Below, one piece after another: positions 28,602-36,954 of a DNA stretch of 64,000 bases. The translations under genes and the position numbers were made by a program. Position 1 is the first letter of the stretch. Each line of letters starts with the position of its first letter. Under the pieces are notes generated by a model. The model was given only the letters and a program-made list of their open reading frames with translations. It had not been told where the DNA came from and did no database searches. The stretch covers positions 1-64,000 of the forward strand of contig NZ_JAJMOY010000001.1 in the NCBI RefSeq assembly GCF_020991415.1, read 5' to 3'. The stretch is from Flavobacterium sp. ENC (GTDB lineage: Bacteria > Bacteroidota > Bacteroidia > Flavobacteriales > Flavobacteriaceae).

Positions 28602-29426
28602 ATGAAACGAATTCTAGTACCTACTGACTTTTCAGAACATGCAGAAAACGCCTTAAAAGTTGCTTCTCAAATTGCCAAAAAAAATGATTCTGAAATCGTA
28701 ATTTTACATATGCTCGAACTGCCGCATCAAATGAGTGACGCTATTACAGGAGGCGCAAGCATTCCCGAAACAATGCTCTTCATGAAAAAAGCCAACGAAA
28801 TGCTTGACGAAGTCTCCGCGAGACCCTATCTGGACGGAATTCCCGTTACGGAAATCGTAAAGATGGACAAGCCCGTACACGGTATCTCACAAGTAAGCCA
28901 GGATTACGAAATAGATTTAATCATAATGGGATCGCACGGCGCTTCGGGTATAGAAGAATTATTAATCGGATCCAATACCGAAAAAGTAGTTCGAAATTCA
29001 GAGATTCCTGTTTTAGTGATCAAAAAAGATATTTCCGATTTCAATCCGGACACCATAGTTTTTGCGTCAGATTTTTCAGATGAAACCAGAAAACCATTCG
29101 AAAAATTCCTTGGCTTCACTAAATTTTTCGACTCAAAAATACTTTTAGTTACGATTTGTACACCCAATAGTTTCAAACCGACACACACCATCGAAAAAGC
29201 CATGAATGAATTTGTCGCGGAATTCAGCCTGACCAACTACTCGACCCATATTTATAATGACACCAATATCGAAAAAGGGATTATTAACTTTTCTAACGCT
29301 ATAAATGCTGATATTATCGGAATGTGCACGCACGGAAGAACAGGATTTGCTCATTTTTTCAATGGAAGCATTAGCGAAGGCTTAGTTAATCACGCTATAA
29401 AGCCGGTTGTTACTTTTAAAATTTAA
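28602..29426 (+). CDS. Universal stress protein, two tandem UspA domains
   Basis: 274 residues, two UspA folds in one chain. The first begins MKRILVPTDFSEHAENALKV and ends with the ATP-loop motif GSHGASGIEELLIGSNTEKV. The second begins DTIVFASDFSDET and has a shorter GMCTHGRTGFAHFFNGSISE motif. The G-2X-G-9X-G(S/T) pattern is intact in the first and recognisable in the second, so nucleotide binding is likely. It is divergent from the rimP operon and followed by a terminator, so it is probably monocistronic. Confidence 0.93.
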   Translation: MKRILVPTDFSEHAENALKVASQIAKKNDSEIVILHMLELPHQMSDAITGGASIPETMLFMKKANEMLDEVSARPYLDGIPVTEIVKMDKPVHGISQVSQDYEIDLIIMGSHGASGIEELLIGSNTEKVVRNSEIPVLVIKKDISDFNPDTIVFASDFSDETRKPFEKFLGFTKFFDSKILLVTICTPNSFKPTHTIEKAMNEFVAEFSLTNYSTHIYNDTNIEKGIINFSNAINADIIGMCTHGRTGFAHFFNGSISEGLVNHAIKPVVTFKI

Positions 29427-29452
29427 TTAAATTTTCTGTTCCAAGCCATAAA

Positions 29453-29479
29453 GCTTCTCCTGTGAGAGGCTTTTTTTTT
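29453..29479 (+). terminator. Terminator after the universal stress gene
   Basis: Stem GCTTCTC/GAGAGGC (one GU pair) with loop CTGT, followed by nine T. Confidence 0.85.
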
Positions 29480-29498
29480 ATTTTCAACCTGGCAAAAA

Positions 29499-29540
29499 TG
29501 AGCTTTTCAACAAAGTCACTTTGAGCTTTCCAACAAAGTC
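29499..29540. repeat. Two 19-bp direct repeats upstream of the aldehyde dehydrogenase
   Basis: TGAGCTTTTCAACAAAGTC at 29499-29517 and TGAGCTTTCCAACAAAGTC at 29522-29540, one mismatch, 23-bp period. They lie 53 bp before the ATG and could be an operator, perhaps for the AraC-type regulator downstream, or a short dispersed repeat. Confidence 0.6.
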
Positions 29541-29592
29541 GAACCTTATATTCCTGCCGACCTTTGTCAAATAAAATCATAAATAAAAAAAC

Positions 29593-31011
29593 ATGAGAAC
29601 AATTGACAAGATTTATATTAATGGAGAATTCGTAACTCCAAAAGGAAAAGATCGTTTTGACCTTATCAGCCCTACTACCAATAAAAAATTAGGCGAAGTA
29701 GTTTTAGGAAACATCGAAGACACACTGGACGCAATAGCCGCAGCAAAGAATGCTTTCAAAACGTTTTCCAAAACCACTACGGAAGAAAGAATCATGTATT
29801 TAGAAAAAATGCAGGCTTCCATCGAAAAAAGAAAACAGGAATTTATTGACATTACAACTGAAGAGTACGGAGGGACTTTTCAATTTGCTACAATCAGCTA
29901 CGGTTACATGCTAAATAGCTTCGCTTCAGCGATCAAATTACTAAACACCTATTCTTTCCATAAAACAATGGGGGAATCTGAAGTACAGATGGCAGCGGTC
30001 GGAGTTGTCGGAATTATTATTCCGTGGAATTCGAGTAACGGTTTTATTTGCGGAAAATTAGCTACTGCAATTGCGGCAGGCTGTACGGCTGTAATCAAAC
30101 CAAGTGAAATGAGTGCTCAGCAAACCCAGTTGATACTGGAATGTTTTCATGAAGCCGGATTGCCAAAAGGCGTGTTTAATATCGTGAATGGCCTGGGCGA
30201 AGTTGTTGGCGCGGAAATTAGCCGTAATCCGGATATTGCAAAAATTTCGTTTACCGGCTCCACTGTGGTGGGCAAAATGATCGCCAAAGAAGCAGTGAAT
30301 ACTATGAAACGCATCACTTTGGAATTGGGCGGAAAATCACCGAATATCATTCTTGACGACGCCGATTTATCAAAAGCAATTCCGATGGCAATCGCCGCGG
30401 CGTTCATGAATAGCGGACAGGCCTGTATTGCAGGAACACGTTTATTAGTGCCTGAACATAAATTAGAAGATGTGAAAAACTTAGTAAAAACGGTAGTAGC
30501 TAAAACCATCGTTGGCGATCCGAAAAACGAAACTACTGCGGTTGGACCAATGGTGAGTCAAAAACAATACGACCGTGTGCAAAATTACATCCAGATCGGA
30601 ATTGATGAAGGTGCTAAAGTACTAATCGGCGGTTTAGGAAAACCCGAAGGACTGGAAAGCGGAAACTTTGTAAAACCAACCGTTTTTGTAAACGTAAATA
30701 ATCAGATGAGAATTGCAAGAGAAGAAATTTTCGGGCCGGTTTTATCTATTATTACTTATAAAACAGAAGAAGAAGCTATCGAAATCGCCAATGACACTAC
30801 TTATGGATTACAAGCTTATGTAAGTTCCGAAAACGAAGAGAGAGCTTACAGCGTTGCGTCACAAATAAATGCGGGACGTGTTCAGGTTAATGTACTCGGC
30901 CATGATTCTATGGCGCCTTTTGGGGGATTCAAACAATCCGGAATTGGCAGGGAATTCGGGATTCTCGGGCTAGAAGCTTATTTAGAACCAAGAACACTGA
31001 TTAGAAAATAA
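29593..31011 (+). CDS. NAD(P)-dependent aldehyde dehydrogenase
   Basis: 472 residues, ALDH superfamily. It oxidises aldehydes to acids. The NAD-binding segment IIPWNSSNGFICGKLATAIAAG, the FTGSTVVGK turn, the general base in LELGGKSPN (about 242) and the catalytic Cys in GQACIAGTR (about 278) are all present, as is the EEIFGPVL motif. The substrate cannot be assigned from sequence. It is followed 64 bp later by an AraC regulator, with a terminator hairpin between them, so they are neighbours but not a simple operon. Paired direct repeats lie upstream. Confidence 0.93.
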   Translation: MRTIDKIYINGEFVTPKGKDRFDLISPTTNKKLGEVVLGNIEDTLDAIAAAKNAFKTFSKTTTEERIMYLEKMQASIEKRKQEFIDITTEEYGGTFQFATISYGYMLNSFASAIKLLNTYSFHKTMGESEVQMAAVGVVGIIIPWNSSNGFICGKLATAIAAGCTAVIKPSEMSAQQTQLILECFHEAGLPKGVFNIVNGLGEVVGAEISRNPDIAKISFTGSTVVGKMIAKEAVNTMKRITLELGGKSPNIILDDADLSKAIPMAIAAAFMNSGQACIAGTRLLVPEHKLEDVKNLVKTVVAKTIVGDPKNETTAVGPMVSQKQYDRVQNYIQIGIDEGAKVLIGGLGKPEGLESGNFVKPTVFVNVNNQMRIAREEIFGPVLSIITYKTEEEAIEIANDTTYGLQAYVSSENEERAYSVASQINAGRVQVNVLGHDSMAPFGGFKQSGIGREFGILGLEAYLEPRTLIRK

Positions 31012-31022
31012 CAACTTTCAGG

Positions 31023-31062
31023 CACAGAAAATTTTGCAAACCCAATTTTCTGTGTCTTTTTA
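31023..31062 (+). terminator. Terminator after aldehyde dehydrogenase
   Basis: Stem CACAGAAAATT/AATTTTCTGTG, 10-base loop, then TCTTTTT. It lies just upstream of the AraC-type gene start. Confidence 0.8.
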
Positions 31063-31075
31063 GTAACTTTACAGT

Positions 31076-31888
31076 ATGTCATCAATCAAAACAAATACAA
31101 AACCCAGGATATTGTACTCTTGCTATTATGCGCGCAGCCGCGAAGGAGAACATTTTATACCCGAGCATGTGTTCAGCTACCAGATATCCGGAGAAATGAT
31201 TGCTTCTGACGGCAAAAAAACCTACCATTCCAAAGCGGGTGATTTTCGGATCAGCAAAAGAAACCATCTGGCCAAGTTTGTAAAAATCCCGCCGGAAGGA
31301 GGCGAATTTAAAGTAATATCACTGTTTTTGGATCAGGAAATCCTGCGTGAAATCTATCAGGAATATCAATTTAAAATTGAGAAGAAACCTGACGAAGCCG
31401 CAATAATACCCTTAAATCCACATCCGCTTTACCAGTCTTTTATGACTTCACTCCTTTCTTATCTGGCAGTTGAACAGGAAAATAATGAAGTTTTATTTAA
31501 TTTAAAGATTAAAGAAGCCGTTCATCTTTTACTAAAAATAAACCCTGAACTCAAAGACATCTTATTTGACTTTAACGAACCCGGGAAAATTGACCTGGAA
31601 GCCTTCATGAATAAGAATTTTCACTTTAACGTCCACCTTACCCGCTTTGCCTACCTGACCGGAAGAAGTTTAGCGACCTTTAAAAGAGATTTCCAGAAAG
31701 TTTTTCAGGAAACACCGGGAAAATGGCTGCTGAACAAAAGACTTCAGGAAGCGTATTATCTTATTAAGGAAAAAGGAAAAACACCAACTGAAGTGTATCT
31801 GAATGTTGGTTTTGAAGATTTGTCTCATTTCTCCTTTTCATTCAAAAAGAAATTCGGAGAAGTCCCTTCTTCTTTGCTTCTTAAATAA
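31076..31888 (+). CDS. AraC-family transcriptional regulator
   Basis: 270 residues. The N-terminal part looks like a cupin-type sensor (YSCYYARSREGEHFIPEHVF and SYQISGEM segments). The C-terminal 100 residues are the AraC double helix-turn-helix: LTRFAYLTGRSLATFKRDFQ, then EVYLNVGFEDLSHFSFSFKK with the typical GFxxxSHFSxxFKKxFG pattern. It probably controls the adjacent aldehyde dehydrogenase, which is inference from position. The effector is unknown. Confidence 0.92.
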   Translation: MSSIKTNTKPRILYSCYYARSREGEHFIPEHVFSYQISGEMIASDGKKTYHSKAGDFRISKRNHLAKFVKIPPEGGEFKVISLFLDQEILREIYQEYQFKIEKKPDEAAIIPLNPHPLYQSFMTSLLSYLAVEQENNEVLFNLKIKEAVHLLLKINPELKDILFDFNEPGKIDLEAFMNKNFHFNVHLTRFAYLTGRSLATFKRDFQKVFQETPGKWLLNKRLQEAYYLIKEKGKTPTEVYLNVGFEDLSHFSFSFKKKFGEVPSSLLLK

Positions 31889-31908
31889 TATTCTTTAAGT
31901 GTAGATTC

Positions 31909-32002
31909 AACCGCAAAGGGCGCAGTGAAAAAAACGCAAGGTTCGCAAAGCTATATCCAAAACTCTGCGAACCTTGCGTAAATCTTTGTGCCCTTTGCGG
32001 TT
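31909..32002. repeat. AACCGCAAAG palindromic intergenic element, copy 1
   Basis: Outer arms AACCGCAAAGGGC and GCCCTTTGCGGTT, inner arms GCAAGGTTCGCA and TGCGAACCTTGC. It forms a long cruciform or hairpin. A diverged second copy lies at 60034-60151 (shared AACCGCAAAG, GTAAATCTT, GTGCCCTTTGCGGT). Confidence 0.85.
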
Positions 32003-32026
32003 AATAACCCACTAAACTTTAGACAT

Positions 32027-32055
32027 AAAAAAAGCCTCCCGATTGAGAGGCTTTT
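32027..32055 (-). terminator. Terminator of tRNA-Gln copy 1
   Basis: GCCTC/GAGGC stem with A and T runs on both sides. It lies 5 bp beyond the tRNA 3' end on the minus strand. Confidence 0.8.
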
Positions 32056-32059
32056 TATG

Positions 32060-32130
32060 TTGGTCTACAAGGACTCGAACCTTGAAAGACTGCACCAAAA
32101 ACAGTTGTGTTACCATTACACCATAGACCA
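32060..32130 (-). tRNA. tRNA-Gln (anticodon TTG), copy 1
   Basis: Minus-strand cloverleaf: acceptor TGGTCTA/TAGACCA, D stem GTGT/ACAC, anticodon stem ACTGT/GCAGT with loop TTTTGGT (anticodon TTG), T stem CAAGG/CCTTG with loop TTCGAGT, discriminator A. The U1-A72 acceptor end is typical of bacterial tRNA-Gln. CCA is not encoded. Confidence 0.96.
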
Positions 32131-32150
32131 GCAGTGCTGTTAAGCGAGTG

Positions 32151-32181
32151 CAAACTTAAATCTTTTTTTTAGTTTGCGCAA
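32151..32181 (-). promoter_or_regulatory. Predicted promoter of tRNA-Gln copy 1
   Basis: Minus strand TTG (32181-32179), 20-bp spacer, TAAGTTTG (32158-32151), about 20 bp before the tRNA. Confidence 0.7.
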
Positions 32182-32193
32182 ATTTTTTACGCA

Positions 32194-32223
32194 TAAAAAA
32201 AGCCTCTCGAATGAGAGGCTTTT
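32194..32223 (-). terminator. Terminator of tRNA-Gln copy 2
   Basis: Stem AGCCTCTC/GAGAGGCT with A and T runs on either side, 4 bp past the 3' end of the second tRNA. It separates the two tRNA genes. Confidence 0.8.
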
Positions 32224-32226
32224 ATG

Positions 32227-32297
32227 TTGGTCTACAAGGACTCGAACCTTGAAAGACTGCACCAAAAACAGTTGTGTTACCATTACACCATAGACCA
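32227..32297 (-). tRNA. tRNA-Gln (anticodon TTG), copy 2
   Basis: Identical in sequence to copy 1, displaced by exactly 167 bp. Same cloverleaf and anticodon. Confidence 0.96.
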
Positions 32298-32317
32298 GCA
32301 ATGCTGTTAAGCGAGTG

Positions 32318-32347
32318 CAAATTTAAAGCTTTTTTTAGTTTGCACAA
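32318..32347 (-). promoter_or_regulatory. Predicted promoter of tRNA-Gln copy 2
   Basis: Minus strand TTG (32347-32345), 19-bp spacer, TAAATTTG (32325-32318), in the same position relative to the tRNA as in copy 1. Confidence 0.7.
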
Positions 32348-32542
32348 ACTTTTTGATGAAAAAAAATCATTTTTTTTCATTTTTCTTTCTTCAAAATCTA
32401 CAATATTCATGCAAGTATTTCACAAACAATATATTACTCTTAGGAAATACTTTTGTAGAATTTTTTGTTAATGCTCTATTCTTTACGCAAAAAAACATTT
32501 TCTTTGTAGGATAGAAAACAAACAAAATTTTAACACCTAAAT

Positions 32543-35500
32543 ATGGCACAATTCAATTTCAATAAATGGAATACAATTATTGGTTGGTTTGCATTTGCAA
32601 TCGCTTTAATTACTTATACACTAACTGTTGAACCTACAATGAGCTTTTGGGATTGTGGCGAATATATTGCTACAGCAGCCAAATTAGAAGTGGGCCACCC
32701 ACCCGGAGCCCCTTTATTTCAGATGATGGGCGCTTTCTTTGCCATGTTTGCTATAGACAATCAGCACGTAGCCGTAATGGTAAATATGATGTCTGTTTTC
32801 TCAAGTGCCTTTACTATTCTGTTTTTGTTCTGGTCTTCTTCTATGATTTTGAAAAAAATTATAGCTCGTTTTGCCGAGATCAATCAAAATAATTCAATTG
32901 TTATTTTAGGAAGTTCTTTTGTGGGCGCTTTGGCCTATACTTTTTCGGACAGTTTCTGGTTTAATGCCGTTGAAGCCGAAGTGTATGCAATGGCTTCTTT
33001 ATTAATTGCATTGCTTTTCTGGCTTGGACTTCGCTGGGAGCAGGACATGGATCAACCAAAAGGGAATAAATGGTTATTGGTTATTTCGCTTGTTATTGGT
33101 CTTTCCTTTGGAGTTCACTTCATGGCATTACTTACGATTCCTTCAATAGGATTTTTATACTATTTTAAACACTACGAAAAAGTTACAATCAAGAACTTTC
33201 TGATTGCCAATGTTGTGGTGATCGGTATTTTGCTGTTTATCTTCAAATTACTTCTGCCCTTAACAATGGCTTTCTTTGGAAAAACGGAAATTTTCATGGT
33301 AAACAGCATGGGATTGCCTTTTAACTCAGGGACCATATTTGTTGCCTTACTTTTTATTGCTTTCTTTTATTTTGGTTTAAAATACACCAAACAAAAAGGA
33401 CTTGTTTTCTATAACACTATCATTCTTTGCGTCTTATTTATCTTAATAGGTTTCTCCACGTGGATGATGCTGCCGGTTCGTGCTAACGCCAATACTGTAA
33501 TTAACGAAAACAAACCATCTGATGCGATAGAAGTTTTAGCGTATTACAATCGTGAGCAATATGGTGTAAATCCATTGTTTTACGGACCTCAGTATACCGA
33601 GGTTTTTGCAGGTCTGGATGCCAAAACACCTTATCTGGACAAAAATCCAAACTACGAAAGAGATTATAAAACTGGTAAATACATTATTACCAATAATTAT
33701 AAAAACGCGGAACAGAATACAGATGATAATCAAAAAACGATTCTGCCAAGAATGTGGAGTACTGAAACAAGTCACATTCAGAACTATATAAGTTTTACTG
33801 CTCCTCCAAGTTTCAAAATAAATCCGGATTACCCTTACGAAGATGATTTGGCTAAATACGGAATTGACGCCAGTCAGCTAAGCGAAGAGGAATATAATAA
33901 GGCTACCGCTCAATTGCGCAATGAAGTAGAGAAAACGGTTTCTGAATTCAGAAAAGCGTATGCTCAAAAACAAATTGACAACGAAGGCTATACCAAATTC
34001 CTGAAAAGTTACGGAGATTACTTAATTATCGAAAAACCATCCACTGTAGACAATTTTAGTTTTATGTTCGAGTACCAATTCGGATATATGTACTGGAGAT
34101 ACCTGATGTGGAACTTTGTGGGACGTCAAAACGACATTCAGGGGAAATACGACAACTTAGACGGAAACTGGATTAGCGGAATCAAACAACTTGACTCCTT
34201 ACATCTTGGATCTCAGGATAATTTACCTTCTGATGTACTAAACAACAAAGGAAGAAACGTTTATTTCTTCCTGCCTTTTATTTTAGGACTCATCGGACTT
34301 ATGTATCATGCCAATAAAGACCTTAAAAGTTTTTATGTGCTTTTGGCTCTATTCCTGTTCACCGGAATTGCCCTTAAAATTTATCTGAACGAAAGGCCTT
34401 TTGAACCCCGTGAAAGAGATTATGCACTTGTAGGATCCTTTTATGTCTTTGCCATCTGGATAGGATTTGGAGTCTATTCTCTATACGAAAGTATCCAGAA
34501 ATACATTGCACCAAAGCTTGCCGGACCGATTATTATTGCCGGAAGTTTACTGGCAGCCCCTGTTTTAATGGCTTCTCAAAACTGGGATGACCATGACAGA
34601 TCAGGAAAATATACGGCTGTAGCAATGGCAAAAGCATATTTAACTTCGTGTGATAAAGATGCTATCCTGTTTACCATTGGAGATAATGATACTTTCCCGC
34701 TCTGGTATGCCCAGGAAATCGAAGGTATCCGAACAGACGTGAAAATCGTAAATACGAGCCTTTTCATGACCGACTGGTACATTGATCAGATGAAAGCAAA
34801 ATCGTATGAATCCAACCCGCTGCCGATATCATTTAAACATGATGAATATGTAGGTGACAAACTGGATTATGTGGCTTATATTCAAAAAATAGAAACGCGT
34901 TGGAACATCAATGACTTTATAAGTTTTATTAAAAACCCAAAATCAACTGTAGGGTTGCAAAACGGACAAACGATTCATTTTTATCCAACGAATAAAATCA
35001 GGGTCCCTGTTGACAAAGATTTAATTATTAAAAACAAAATTGTCAATCCTAAATACAACGACTCTATTGTTCCTTATATGGACATTAACATCAAAGGAAG
35101 TGCGTTATACAAAAACCGCTTAATGATGCTGGATATTTTAGCCAACAACAACTGGAAAAGACCAATCTACTTTAGCGGAGGTGCTTTTGATGATGAAGAT
35201 TATTTGTGGCTGAAAGATTATTTACAATTAGACGGAATGGTTTATAAATTAGTCCCTGTCAAAAACACCCCTTCCAAAGAAGGCGGACCAATGGATATGG
35301 GGCAAATTGATGCCGATAAAATGTACAATATTGTAATGAAATGGGACTGGGGCAACAGTGAGAGTTCTACAATTTATCACGATCCTGAAACAAGAAGAAA
35401 CAGCATCACCTACCGTACTAATCTGTCTCGCTTAATGAATCAGCTTATTGAAGAAGGAAAAATTGATAAAGCCAAAAATGTTATCAACTTGGCCATGACA

Positions 35501-35824
35501 AAAATGCCTTTGGATAAGTTTGGCTATTATTCATTAGTTGAACCTTTTGCAGGAGGATATTATAAAGTTGGAGAAAAGGCGAAAGCACAGGATCTGCTCA
35601 CTAAACTGGTTCAGAAATACAAAGAAGAGCTGAATTATTACGCGACATTAAGCCCTTCTGACCAAACCGACCTGGCAATTGATATTATTACCGAAATTGA
35701 GCGCTACAGAAGCTTACTGGAAGTAATGAAAGACAATAATGACAATGCGTTCTATGAAAAACACAAAGTAACTTTTAATACTTATGTAAATGTTTTTGAA
35801 CGTTTTGGAAGAGAAAAAGAATAA
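32543..35824 (+). CDS. DUF2723 membrane protein (GT-C glycosyltransferase-like)
   Basis: 1093 residues. The N-terminal half has about ten or more membrane helices and the DUF2723 signature near the start: LTVEPTMSFWDCGEYIATAA then GHPPGAPLFQMMG. The acidic WDCGEY after the first helix corresponds to the catalytic Asp region of GT-C mannosyltransferases, suggesting a lipid-linked sugar transferase; this is family-level inference. The C-terminal half is soluble and periplasmic, with GDNDTFPLWYAQEIEGIR and TPR-like helices near the end. Common and conserved in Bacteroidota. Followed by a strong terminator, so monocistronic. Confidence 0.88.
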   Translation: MAQFNFNKWNTIIGWFAFAIALITYTLTVEPTMSFWDCGEYIATAAKLEVGHPPGAPLFQMMGAFFAMFAIDNQHVAVMVNMMSVFSSAFTILFLFWSSSMILKKIIARFAEINQNNSIVILGSSFVGALAYTFSDSFWFNAVEAEVYAMASLLIALLFWLGLRWEQDMDQPKGNKWLLVISLVIGLSFGVHFMALLTIPSIGFLYYFKHYEKVTIKNFLIANVVVIGILLFIFKLLLPLTMAFFGKTEIFMVNSMGLPFNSGTIFVALLFIAFFYFGLKYTKQKGLVFYNTIILCVLFILIGFSTWMMLPVRANANTVINENKPSDAIEVLAYYNREQYGVNPLFYGPQYTEVFAGLDAKTPYLDKNPNYERDYKTGKYIITNNYKNAEQNTDDNQKTILPRMWSTETSHIQNYISFTAPPSFKINPDYPYEDDLAKYGIDASQLSEEEYNKATAQLRNEVEKTVSEFRKAYAQKQIDNEGYTKFLKSYGDYLIIEKPSTVDNFSFMFEYQFGYMYWRYLMWNFVGRQNDIQGKYDNLDGNWISGIKQLDSLHLGSQDNLPSDVLNNKGRNVYFFLPFILGLIGLMYHANKDLKSFYVLLALFLFTGIALKIYLNERPFEPRERDYALVGSFYVFAIWIGFGVYSLYESIQKYIAPKLAGPIIIAGSLLAAPVLMASQNWDDHDRSGKYTAVAMAKAYLTSCDKDAILFTIGDNDTFPLWYAQEIEGIRTDVKIVNTSLFMTDWYIDQMKAKSYESNPLPISFKHDEYVGDKLDYVAYIQKIETRWNINDFISFIKNPKSTVGLQNGQTIHFYPTNKIRVPVDKDLIIKNKIVNPKYNDSIVPYMDINIKGSALYKNRLMMLDILANNNWKRPIYFSGGAFDDEDYLWLKDYLQLDGMVYKLVPVKNTPSKEGGPMDMGQIDADKMYNIVMKWDWGNSESSTIYHDPETRRNSITYRTNLSRLMNQLIEEGKIDKAKNVINLAMTKMPLDKFGYYSLVEPFAGGYYKVGEKAKAQDLLTKLVQKYKEELNYYATLSPSDQTDLAIDIITEIERYRSLLEVMKDNNDNAFYEKHKVTFNTYVNVFERFGREKE

Positions 35825-35850
35825 TATACGGAAATATTAGCAATTAAAAA

Positions 35851-35888
35851 AATGTAGCGCTGTTAGAAAAATAGCGCTACATTTTTTA
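35851..35888 (+). terminator. Terminator after the DUF2723 gene
   Basis: Stem AATGTAGCGCT/AGCGCTACATT with an 11-base loop and T run. Confidence 0.9.
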
Positions 35889-35918
35889 TTTTTACATATC
35901 ACTAAATCATTTATAAAA

Positions 35919-36557
35919 ATGAGCTTCTATTGGGTAAAAACAAATACATTTATCAAAAGGGTGTTTTCTAAATATTGTTGGGATATTCCAAACAATGAAA
36001 AGAAAATATACCTCACTTTTGATGATGGCCCAACTCCTGAAGTTACCGACTGGGTTTTGTCTGAATTGAAAAAATTTGATGCCAAAGCTACCTTTTTTTG
36101 TATCGGAAAAAACATCAAAGCAAATTCCTCCTTATTTGAAAAACTGATCGCGGAAGGACATTCCATAGGAAACCATACCATGAACCATATTAATGGATGG
36201 AAAAGCAAAACCAATGATTATATTGAAAATGTAAAAAATTGCGCCACCGTTCTTTCAGAAGAGAAAAACTTAAACCCGTTAATATTTCGCCCTCCTTACG
36301 GAAAGATAAAAAAAGAGCAATCTAAGATTTTAAGAAACTTAGGCTATAAAATAGTAATGTGGGATGTTTTAAGTGCCGACTTTGATCAGACTATTACACC
36401 CGAAAAATGCCTTGAAAACGTTACAAAAAATGTAAAGTCAGGAAGTGTTATTGTTTTTCATGACAGTGTAAAAGCTTCACAAAATTTAAAATTTGCCTTA
36501 CCTAAGACACTGCATTTCCTAAAAGAAAACGGATTTGCTTTTGATATTATCCATTAA
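35919..36557 (+). CDS. Polysaccharide deacetylase family protein (NodB domain)
   Basis: 212 residues, a complete NodB homology domain. Motif 1 TFDDGPTP (about 32-39) holds the catalytic and zinc-binding Asp pair; motif 2 HSIGNHTMNH gives the zinc histidines; motif 3 FRPPYGK and motif 4 HDS (VIVFHDS) are present. It removes N-acetyl groups from peptidoglycan or another glycan; the substrate is unknown. No clear cleavable signal peptide: the N-terminus SFYWVKTNTFIKRVFSKYCW is only weakly hydrophobic, so a cytoplasmic or membrane-associated location remains open. Confidence 0.9.
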   Translation: MSFYWVKTNTFIKRVFSKYCWDIPNNEKKIYLTFDDGPTPEVTDWVLSELKKFDAKATFFCIGKNIKANSSLFEKLIAEGHSIGNHTMNHINGWKSKTNDYIENVKNCATVLSEEKNLNPLIFRPPYGKIKKEQSKILRNLGYKIVMWDVLSADFDQTITPEKCLENVTKNVKSGSVIVFHDSVKASQNLKFALPKTLHFLKENGFAFDIIH

Positions 36558-36579
36558 ATAACATCCGGAAATCCCTGTA

Positions 36580-36882
36580 TTATACGTTGAATTGATCCTG
36601 AACAATTCCGATTATCGTATTGGCATCAAGCTCCCCTGACTGTCTCCAGATCATTTGTCCTTCTTTGTAGATCATTAAAGTAGGAAGTCCCTTTATACGT
36701 AACGCCTCAGCAAGTTCCTGGTTTTTATCTACATCAATTTTAATGACTTTGGCCTTATCGCCAAGTGCAGCAGCCACATCCTTAATAACAGGATGCATTG
36801 ACACAGATGATTCGTTCCAATCCGTATAAAAATCAATTAATACAGGAACCTGAGCATTTATAAGTTCTCCAAATTTTGACAT
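36580..36882 (-). CDS. Thioredoxin-like protein lacking the CxxC active site
   Basis: 100 residues with the thioredoxin fold: VLIDFYTDWNESSVSMHPVI, then KAKVIKIDVDKNQELAEALR and GLPTLMIYKEGQ with the cis-proline. The canonical WCGPC is replaced by WNESS, so both redox cysteines are absent and the protein has no Cys at all. It cannot be a normal disulfide reductase; a binding, chaperone or scaffold role is more likely. It is convergent with the deacetylase and 72 bp downstream of the metallophosphoesterase on the same strand... on the minus strand it lies after that gene's end (36955), so they may share a transcript. Confidence 0.85.
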   Translation of the reverse strand: MSKFGELINAQVPVLIDFYTDWNESSVSMHPVIKDVAAALGDKAKVIKIDVDKNQELAEALRIKGLPTLMIYKEGQMIWRQSGELDANTIIGIVQDQFNV

Positions 36883-36954
36883 AAAACCAAAAATTTAATT
36901 CTTTTAATCTATTAAAAAGAGATAGTTTAATACAAATGTAGCATTTTTAACGAA

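Noticed and set aside
31909..32002. Simple transcription terminator of the AraC gene
   Set aside because: Arms are much longer than needed, no T run follows, and a second copy occurs inside the thi operon; treated as a repeat element.
32222..32410. Small open frame over tRNA-Gln copy 2
   Set aside because: It runs through a tRNA, its promoter and terminator; not coding.
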